Assembly (NCBI RefSeq): GCF_021474425.1
Contig: NZ_JAKEIP010000018.1
Location: 1-64,000 of the forward strand
Direction: 5' to 3'
Length of the DNA: 64,000 nucleotides
Source: Streptomyces muensis
GTDB lineage: Bacteria; Actinomycetota; Actinomycetes; Streptomycetales; Streptomycetaceae
This document shows positions 59,048-64,000 of the stretch, in pieces (position 1 is the first letter of the stretch; each line of letters opens with the position of its first letter). The notes beneath the pieces were generated by a model, which was not told the origin of the DNA, made no database searches, and was given only the letters and a program-made list of their open reading frames with translations. The translations under genes and the position numbers were made by a program.

Positions 59048-59076
59048 GCCGCGGCTCCCTTCGAGGGGGCCGCGGC
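59048..59076 (+). terminator. Terminator after adk
   Basis: A 13-bp stem with one G-T pair (59048-59060 with 59064-59076) and a 3-nt loop, 28 nt after the adk stop. It would limit read-through from secY-adk into map. Confidence 0.78.
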
Positions 59077-59160
59077 TGCTGTGTGGGGTGGGGTGCGCAG
59101 GCTCCGCCCTTATGGTTGAGACAGTCCCCTCTATCCGGCCCACGAAAGGCGCCCGTCCCC

Positions 59161-59997
59161 ATGGTGCAGATCAAGTCCCCCGAGCAGATCGCCAAGATGC
59201 GTGAGGCGGGGCTGGTCGTCGCCGCCATCCACGCGGCCACGCGCGAGGCCGCGGTCCCCGGGGCCAGCACCAGGGATCTGGACGAGGTCGCGCGCAAGGT
59301 GCTCGCCGAGCACGGCGCCAAGTCGAACTTCCTCGGCTACGGCGGCTTCCCCGCGACGATCTGCACCTCCGTGAACGACGTCGTCGTCCACGGCATCCCG
59401 TCCGAGGACGTCGTCCTGGGGGACGGCGACATCATCTCCATCGACTGCGGCGCCATCATCGACGGCTGGCACGGCGACGCCGCCTACACCGCGTTCGTGG
59501 GCTCCGGTCACGCCCCGGAGCTGATCGAGCTCTCCCGGGTGACCGAGGAGTCGATGTGGGCCGGCATCGCGGCCATGAAGCAGGGGAACCGGCTCGTCGA
59601 CGTCTCCCGTGCCATCGAGACGTACATCCGCCGGCAGCCGAAGCCCGGTGGCGGCAAGTACGGGATCATCGAGGACTACGGCGGTCATGGCATCGGTACC
59701 GAGATGCACATGGACCCGCATCTGCTGAACTACGTCGACCGGCGGCGGGGGAAGGGGCCGAAGCTGGTGCCCGGGTTCTGTCTCGCGATCGAGCCGATGG
59801 TCTCGCTGGGGACGGCGAAGACCGAGGTGCTCTCGGACGACTGGACGGTGATCACGACGGACGGTACGTGGTCGTCTCACTGGGAGCACTCGGTGGCGCT
59901 CACGGAGGAGGGGCCGCTGGTGCTCACGTCTCCCGACGGGGGTAAGGCGAAGTTGGCGGAGCTGGGGATTGTCGCCGCGCCGGATCCGTTGGCCTGA
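59161..59997 (+). CDS. map: Methionine aminopeptidase, type I
   Basis: A 278-residue metalloprotease that removes the initiator Met. Metal ligands are visible in IDCGAIIDGWHGDAAYT, GGHGIGTEMHMDP, IEPMVSLG and WEHSVALTEEGPLVLT. ATG at 59161 (MVQIKSPEQIAKMREAG) gives the usual length for this short type. It lies 141 nt after adk with a terminator in between. Confidence 0.96.
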   Translation: MVQIKSPEQIAKMREAGLVVAAIHAATREAAVPGASTRDLDEVARKVLAEHGAKSNFLGYGGFPATICTSVNDVVVHGIPSEDVVLGDGDIISIDCGAIIDGWHGDAAYTAFVGSGHAPELIELSRVTEESMWAGIAAMKQGNRLVDVSRAIETYIRRQPKPGGGKYGIIEDYGGHGIGTEMHMDPHLLNYVDRRRGKGPKLVPGFCLAIEPMVSLGTAKTEVLSDDWTVITTDGTWSSHWEHSVALTEEGPLVLTSPDGGKAKLAELGIVAAPDPLA

Positions 59998-60032
59998 GCG
60001 CCTACCGGGGAGGGCCGTCCTGGTGGTGGGCG

Positions 60033-60076
60033 GCTGCGGGCCGGTGGGGGTTGATCGCGCAGTTCCCCGCGCCCCT
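60033..60076 (+). repeat. Streptomyces intergenic repeat, copy 1
   Basis: The GC-rich unit gctgcgggccggt...cgcgcagttccccgcgcccct between map and infA. The core CGCGCAGTTCCCCGCGCCCCT is shared base-for-base with the copy at 62900-62941. This sequence type is familiar from intergenic regions of many Streptomyces genomes. Confidence 0.75.
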
Positions 60077-60123
60077 GGGTCGGCCGCGCTTAGCGATCTT
60101 TCAAGTGGGGCAGGCTTCCTCGA

Positions 60124-60153
60124 TTCGTCTTTCAGGGTGGGCTGACGTAGACT
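60124..60153 (+). promoter_or_regulatory. Candidate alpha operon (infA) promoter
   Basis: TTCGTC (60124-60129) and TAGACT (60148-60153) are 18 nt apart; the -10 is a very good match to the Streptomyces consensus. A start near 60160 leaves a leader of about 86 nt before infA. Confidence 0.6.
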
Positions 60154-60245
60154 GACTCGTCGGCTCTCGTGCACCCGCATGTCCGCATGCGCCCGTAAGG
60201 GAACGCAGGGGAGTCGATCAAGGTAGTCGATTCGAAGGGCGAAGC

Positions 60246-60467
60246 GTGGCCAAGAAGCAAGGTGCCATCGAGATCGAGGGCACTGTCGTCGAGTCTCTGC
60301 CGAACGCCATGTTCAAGGTCGAGCTCCAGAACGGCCACCAGGTCCTGGCACACATCAGCGGCAAGATGCGTATGCACTACATCCGCATCCTCCCTGACGA
60401 CCGGGTCGTGGTGGAGCTGTCTCCGTACGACCTGACGCGTGGCCGGATCGTCTACCGGTACAAGTAG
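60246..60467 (+). CDS. infA: Translation initiation factor IF-1
   Basis: A 73-residue OB-fold factor that occupies the 30S A site in initiation. [40 protein letters not shown] and [15 protein letters not shown] are diagnostic. GTG at 60246 follows cgaagggcgaagc. First gene of the alpha operon here. Confidence 0.98.
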   Translation: MAKKQGAIEIEGTVVESLPNAMFKVELQNGHQVLAHISGKMRMHYIRILPDDRVVVELSPYDLTRGRIVYRYK

Positions 60468-60527
60468 ATCTTGCCCGCGCCCCGGGACCTCCCTGGGCGA
60501 TGGCACTGACCCGGAGAACCTCACCCA

Positions 60528-60641
60528 ATGAAGGTCAAGCCGAGCGTCAAGAAGATCTGCGACAAGTGCAGGGTGATCCGCCGTCACGGTCGGGTCATGG
60601 TCATCTGCGAGAACCCGCGCCACAAGCAGCGCCAGGGCTGA
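60528..60641 (+). CDS. rpmJ: 50S ribosomal protein L36, zinc (C+) form
   Basis: A 37-residue protein with zinc ligands Cys11, Cys14, Cys27 and His32 (CDKC and CENPRH). [14 protein letters not shown] at the start. ATG at 60528, 60 nt after infA. Together with the C+ S14 at 52096 this shows both zinc-form r-proteins in the main operons. Confidence 0.96.
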   Translation: MKVKPSVKKICDKCRVIRRHGRVMVICENPRHKQRQG

Positions 60642-60837
60642 CGCACGATCGACCGATCCCTCTGCATCGATATCGCAGAGATTCGCGCGACGCGAGCTGA
60701 ATTTCGTTCATACGCAGGACCCAAGCCGATACGGCTTGACACCCCCGGTTCGGAGGCCGGGGACCCGATTCGTACCTGGTACGGCGGTCGGGAGTCGGTT
60801 CTGCGGAAGACCTCCGAAGATCACCAGGAGCCATTGA
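60642..60837 (+). other. rpmJ-rpsM leader with two hairpins
   Basis: A 196-nt gap containing CTCTGC/GCAGAG around 60656-60676 and CCCCGG/CCGGGG (60743-60748 with 60757-60762). A perfect TTGACA at 60736-60741 has no -10 at the right distance. The position matches where S4-type control of the alpha operon acts in other bacteria. Confidence 0.4.
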
Positions 60838-61218
60838 ATGGCACGCGTTTCCGGTGTTGACATCCCGCGCGACAAGCGCGTGGAGGTCGCCCTCACCTAC
60901 GTGTTCGGCATCGGCCGGACCCTCTCGCAGGCGACGCTGGCAGCGACCGGCGTCGACCCGAACACCCGCGTTCGCGACCTCTCCGAGGAGCAGCTCGTCG
61001 CGATCCGCGAGTACGTCGACAACAACATCAGGACCGAGGGTGACCTCCGTCGTGAGATCCAGGCCGACATCCGCCGCAAGGTCGAGATCGGCTGCTACCA
61101 GGGTCTGCGTCACCGTCGCGGTCTGCCCGTCCGCGGTCAGCGCACCAGCACCAACGCTCGTACCCGCAAGGGCCCGCGTCGCGCCATCGCCGGCAAGAAG
61201 AAGCCGGGCAAGAAGTAG
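60838..61218 (+). CDS. rpsM: 30S ribosomal protein S13
   Basis: A 126-residue head protein contacting tRNA and the 50S subunit. [20 protein letters not shown] at the start, [19 protein letters not shown] and the Lys-rich C-terminal [11 protein letters not shown] tail. ATG at 60838 follows caccaggagccattga. Confidence 0.98.
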   Translation: MARVSGVDIPRDKRVEVALTYVFGIGRTLSQATLAATGVDPNTRVRDLSEEQLVAIREYVDNNIRTEGDLRREIQADIRRKVEIGCYQGLRHRRGLPVRGQRTSTNARTRKGPRRAIAGKKKPGKK

Positions 61219-61288
61219 TCCTCAGCGGACAACGCTTCATCAGCGGTCTTCGCTGTAGGACCGACCACCTCCCCGTAGGAGTTAGTAG

Positions 61289-61693
61289 ATGCCCCCCAAG
61301 GGTCGTCAGGGCGCTGCCAAGAAGGTGCGCCGCAAGGAAAAGAAGAACGTCGCTCACGGCCACGCGCACATCAAGAGCACGTTCAACAACACGATCGTCT
61401 CCATCACGGACCCGTCCGGCAACGTGATCTCCTGGGCCTCCGCCGGCCACGTCGGCTTCAAGGGTTCCCGGAAGTCCACGCCGTTCGCCGCGCAGATGGC
61501 CGCCGAGTCGGCTGCCCGCCGCGCCCAGGAGCACGGCATGCGCAAGGTCGACGTGTTCGTGAAGGGTCCGGGTTCCGGTCGTGAGACCGCGATCCGTTCG
61601 CTGCAGGCCACGGGCCTCGAGGTCGGCTCCATCCAGGACGTCACCCCGACCCCGCACAACGGCTGCCGTCCGCCGAAGCGTCGTCGCGTCTGA
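61289..61693 (+). CDS. rpsK: 30S ribosomal protein S11
   Basis: A 134-residue platform protein near the Shine-Dalgarno helix. [40 protein letters not shown] and the end [17 protein letters not shown] are hallmarks. ATG at 61289 follows taggagttagtag. Confidence 0.98.
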   Translation: MPPKGRQGAAKKVRRKEKKNVAHGHAHIKSTFNNTIVSITDPSGNVISWASAGHVGFKGSRKSTPFAAQMAAESAARRAQEHGMRKVDVFVKGPGSGRETAIRSLQATGLEVGSIQDVTPTPHNGCRPPKRRRV

Positions 61694-61725
61694 CGCACGG
61701 CTGCTTCGCGCAGGCTGAGGATTCG

Positions 61726-61759
61726 GGCGGTACGGCTCTGTAAGGGTCGTATCGCCCGT
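61726..61759 (+). promoter_or_regulatory. Hairpin in the rpsK-rpoA spacer
   Basis: An 11-bp stem with one G-T pair: CGGGCGGTACG at about 61726-61736 pairs with CGTATCGCCCG at about 61749-61759. It sits in the 155-nt gap before rpoA and may attenuate or process the transcript. Confidence 0.45.
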
Positions 61760-61848
61760 ACCCTTGTAGTACCCCGCGCTGTGTATGCGGCGCGGTTCCG
61801 TCGGGCGTCAAATAGCGGGCGTCCACGAAAGAAGGATCTGATCCACAC

Positions 61849-62871
61849 ATGCTGATCGCTCAGCGTCCCTCGTTGACCGAAGAGGTCGTCGACGAGTTCC
61901 GCTCCCGGTTCGTGATCGAGCCGCTGGAGCCGGGCTTCGGTTACACCCTCGGCAACTCTCTTCGCCGGACCCTCCTGTCCTCGATCCCGGGTGCGGCGGT
62001 CACGTCCATCCGCATCGACGGCGTTCTGCACGAGTTCACCACCGTGCCGGGCGTCAAGGAGGACGTCACCGACCTGATCCTCAACATCAAGCAGCTGGTC
62101 GTCTCCTCGGAGCACGACGAGCCCGTCGTGATGTACCTGCGCAAGCAGGGCCCGGGTCTGGTCACCGCCGCCGACATCGCGCCCCCGGCCGGTGTCGAGG
62201 TGCACAACCCCGACCTGGTCCTCGCCACGCTCAACGGCAAGGGCAAGCTGGAGATGGAGCTCACGGTCGAGCGTGGCCGTGGTTACGTTTCGGCTGTTCA
62301 GAACAAGCAGGTGGGTCAGGAGATCGGTCGCATCCCGGTCGACTCGATCTACTCGCCGGTTCTGAAGGTCACGTACAAGGTCGAGGCCACTCGTGTCGAG
62401 CAGCGCACCGACTTCGACAAGCTGATCGTCGACGTCGAGACCAAGCAGGCGATGCGTCCGCGTGACGCCATGGCCTCTGCGGGTAAGACGCTGGTCGAGC
62501 TGTTCGGGCTTGCCCGTGAGCTCAACATCGACGCCGAGGGCATCGACATGGGTCCGTCCCCCACGGACGCCGCCCTTGCCGCTGATCTGGCGCTGCCGAT
62601 CGAGGAGCTCGAGCTCACCGTTCGGTCGTACAACTGCCTCAAGCGTGAGGGCATCCACTCCGTGGGTGAGCTCGTGGCTCGTTCCGAGGCCGACCTGCTC
62701 GACATCCGTAACTTCGGTGCGAAGTCGATCGACGAGGTCAAGGCGAAGCTGGCCGGTATGGGCCTGGCCCTGAAGGACAGCCCGCCCGGATTCGACCCGA
62801 CCGCCGCCGCCGACGCCTTTGGTGCCGACGACGACGCGGACGCCGGATTCGTCGAGACCGAGCAGTACTAA
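61849..62871 (+). CDS. rpoA: RNA polymerase alpha subunit
   Basis: A 340-residue assembly and regulatory subunit. N-terminal domain: [20 protein letters not shown] and [19 protein letters not shown]-terminal domain (about residues 245-320) with [16 protein letters not shown] and [14 protein letters not shown], which contacts UP elements and activators. An acidic Asp/Ala tail ends the protein. ATG at 61849 follows gaaagaaggatctgatcc. Length equals that of other streptomycetes. Confidence 0.98.
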   Translation: MLIAQRPSLTEEVVDEFRSRFVIEPLEPGFGYTLGNSLRRTLLSSIPGAAVTSIRIDGVLHEFTTVPGVKEDVTDLILNIKQLVVSSEHDEPVVMYLRKQGPGLVTAADIAPPAGVEVHNPDLVLATLNGKGKLEMELTVERGRGYVSAVQNKQVGQEIGRIPVDSIYSPVLKVTYKVEATRVEQRTDFDKLIVDVETKQAMRPRDAMASAGKTLVELFGLARELNIDAEGIDMGPSPTDAALAADLALPIEELELTVRSYNCLKREGIHSVGELVARSEADLLDIRNFGAKSIDEVKAKLAGMGLALKDSPPGFDPTAAADAFGADDDADAGFVETEQY

Positions 62872-62899
62872 GAGCTCCGCGGGGAGGCCGTACTGCTTC

Positions 62900-62941
62900 T
62901 GCGGGCCGGTTGTGGCTGGTCGCGCAGTTCCCCGCGCCCCT
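62900..62941 (+). repeat. Streptomyces intergenic repeat, copy 2
   Basis: The unit tgcgggccggttgtggctggtcgcgcagttccccgcgcccct lies between rpoA and rplQ. It shares the CGCGCAGTTCCCCGCGCCCCT core with copy 1 and the GTGGCT-GTCGCG start with copy 3. Confidence 0.75.
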
Positions 62942-62951
62942 TCCGGGGCGC
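62934..62951 (+). terminator. Hairpin at the end of repeat copy 2
   Basis: GCGCCCC (62934-62940) pairs with GGGGCGC (62945-62951) around loop ttcc. It is followed by another CCCC-ttc-GGGG repeat. It may reduce read-through from rpoA into rplQ. Confidence 0.45.
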
Positions 62952-63049
62952 CCCTTCGGGGACGCCCCGGATCTCCGACAGGCGACCGCCTGCTCGGATA
63001 CTGACCCCGGTACCTGACACGGCCGGGGCAGACACACAGGAGAAACAAC

Positions 63050-63559
63050 ATGCCGAAGCCCACCAAGGGTGCCCGTCTGGGCGGCAGTGCCGCGCACGAG
63101 AAGCTGCTCCTCGCGAACCTCGCGAAGGCGCTCTTCGAGCACGGTCGTATCACCACCACCGAGGCGAAGGCCCGTCGTCTGCGGCCGTACGCCGAGCGTC
63201 TGGTGACCAAGGCGAAGAAGGGTGACCTTCACAACCGCCGTCAGGTGCTCCAGGTCATCACGGACAAGAGCGTCGTCCACACGCTCTTCACCGAGATCGG
63301 CCCGCGGTACGAGAACCGTCCCGGTGGTTACACCCGGATCACCAAGATCGGTAACCGTCGTGGCGACAACGCGCCCATGGCTGTCATCGAGCTGGTCGAG
63401 GCGCTGACGGTTGCGCAGGAGGCGACGGGTGAGGCTGAGGCCGCCACCAAGCGCGCTGCCAAGGACGCCGAGGTTGCCGAGGTTGCCGAGACCAAGGTCG
63501 ACACGACCAAGGTCGAGGACGCTGCTGAGGCTCCGGCCGAGGAGTCGAAGGACGCCTAA
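63050..63559 (+). CDS. rplQ: 50S ribosomal protein L17
   Basis: A 169-residue tunnel-exit protein. Core [20 protein letters not shown] and RVTKAKKG-like [16 protein letters not shown], then [14 protein letters not shown]. The last 45 residues are an Ala/Glu/Lys-rich acidic extension not found in E. coli L17 but usual in Streptomyces. ATG at 63050 follows cacaggagaaacaac. Confidence 0.97.
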   Translation: MPKPTKGARLGGSAAHEKLLLANLAKALFEHGRITTTEAKARRLRPYAERLVTKAKKGDLHNRRQVLQVITDKSVVHTLFTEIGPRYENRPGGYTRITKIGNRRGDNAPMAVIELVEALTVAQEATGEAEAATKRAAKDAEVAEVAETKVDTTKVEDAAEAPAEESKDA

Positions 63560-63600
63560 GCGTCTGCCGGGGGCTGTTCGGTTGCGGCTGCGGCGGCGTC

Positions 63601-63655
63601 GTGGCTTGTCGCGCCCACGCGGCGGAGCCGCATATCGACACAGTCCCGCGCCCCT
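63601..63655 (+). repeat. Streptomyces intergenic repeat, copy 3 (long variant)
   Basis: GTGGCTTGTCGCGC and AGTCCCGCGCCCCT flank a 28-nt internal block (63614-63641) that copies 1 and 2 lack. It lies between rplQ and truA and is the long form of the same element. Confidence 0.7.
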
Positions 63656-63666
63656 TGAGGGCGTTG

Positions 63667-63698
63667 GCGGGTCCGTTCCTTTCGAGGGGCGGGCCCGC
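63667..63698 (+). terminator. Terminator after rplQ
   Basis: A 14-bp stem containing a few G-T pairs (63667-63680 with 63685-63698), a TTCG tetraloop and a following TTTTGTG tract. It ends the alpha operon before truA. Confidence 0.8.
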
Positions 63699-63724
63699 TT
63701 TTGTGTTCCTGAGAGGATCTGTAC

Positions 63725-64000
63725 GTGAGTGATGAAGTAGCGGCCGGGCATGTTCGTATCCGTCTTGATCTGTCCTATGACGGGACCGAGTTCTCCGGGT
63801 GGGCCAAGCAGGCCGGCGGGCGGCGGACCGTGCAGGGGGAGATCGAGGATGCGCTGCGGACCGTCACGCGGTCGGGGGGCGCGACGTATGAGTTGACCGT
63901 GGCGGGGCGTACGGATGCCGGGGTGCATGCTCGGGGGCAGGTGGCGCATGTCGATCTGCCGGAGGCCGTCTGGCGCGAGCATCACGAGAAGTTGCTCAAG
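63725..64000 (+). CDS. truA: tRNA pseudouridine(38-40) synthase TruA, 5' part
   Basis: The first 92 codons of a gene that runs off the window. [19 protein letters not shown] is the TruA N-terminus, and [18 protein letters not shown] contains the catalytic Asp. The enzyme isomerises U38-U40 in tRNA anticodon arms. GTG at 63725 lies 26 nt after the rplQ terminator. It follows rplQ in many bacteria. Confidence 0.95.
   Translation, partial: MSDEVAAGHVRIRLDLSYDGTEFSGWAKQAGGRRTVQGEIEDALRTVTRSGGATYELTVAGRTDAGVHARGQVAHVDLPEAVWREHHEKLLK

Noticed and set aside
60736..60741. Perfect TTGACA upstream of rpsM
   Set aside because: No -10-like hexamer occurs 16-19 nt downstream; the expected place is occupied by a GC-rich hairpin.

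Overview
The window is a stretch of high-GC, mostly plus-strand actinobacterial chromosome. Gene content, gene order and protein lengths (RpoB 1161 aa, RpoC 1299 aa, RpoA 340 aa, S12 123 aa) point to a Streptomyces species. It carries the conserved murB - tRNA-Trp - secE - nusG - rplKA - rplJL - rpoBC - rpsLG - fusA - tuf block, then the complete S10, spc and alpha operons, and it ends inside truA. Frequent GTG and TTG starts, 4-nt stop/start overlaps and copies of a GC-rich intergenic repeat familiar from Streptomyces fit this reading.

Layout. 1-6356: a DHA2 drug exporter with an operator-like palindrome, a DUF3291 protein, murB, a DsbA-like lipoprotein, adenosine deaminase and an aspartate-type aminotransferase. 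6640-20725: tRNA-Trp, secE, nusG, L11, L1, two paralogous lipoproteins, L10, L12, rpoB and rpoC. 20906-26190: a DUF1707/DUF4190 protein and the str operon (rpsL, rpsG, fusA, tuf). 26287-44989: an accessory island between the str and S10 operons. It holds one secreted protein, a 13-kb Wzx/Wzy-type polysaccharide cluster and a PQQ module (sugar dehydrogenase plus pqqABCDE). 45360-55128: S10 and spc operons through rplO. 55218-56700: two minus-strand genes (a lipoprotein and a small secreted I36-like protein) that split the spc operon. 57044-64000: secY, adk, map, infA, rpmJ, rpsM, rpsK, rpoA, rplQ and the start of truA.

How the parts work together. The housekeeping blocks supply translation, transcription and Sec secretion. 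In the island, a polyprenyl-phosphate sugar transferase would start a lipid-linked oligosaccharide and two GT4 enzymes would extend it. A GDP-mannose 3,5-epimerase would provide L-sugar donors. A cytidylyltransferase and a CDP-alcohol phosphotransferase could add a phospho-alcohol. A Wzx-like flippase, a Wzy-like polymerase and a Wzz protein with a degenerate kinase domain would export and polymerise the product. The PQQ genes make the cofactor for the adjacent secreted sugar dehydrogenase.

Most notable points: a 25-nt hairpin motif (24/25 identical) in the leaders of both rpsL and rpsJ; an S10 promoter whose -35 box overlaps the pqqE stop codon; a plant-type GDP-mannose epimerase active site in the polysaccharide cluster; a Wzz fusion lacking kinase motifs; and a 5-codon mini-ORF abutting the cytidylyltransferase start. 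No CRISPR array, transposase, integrase or rRNA gene was seen.
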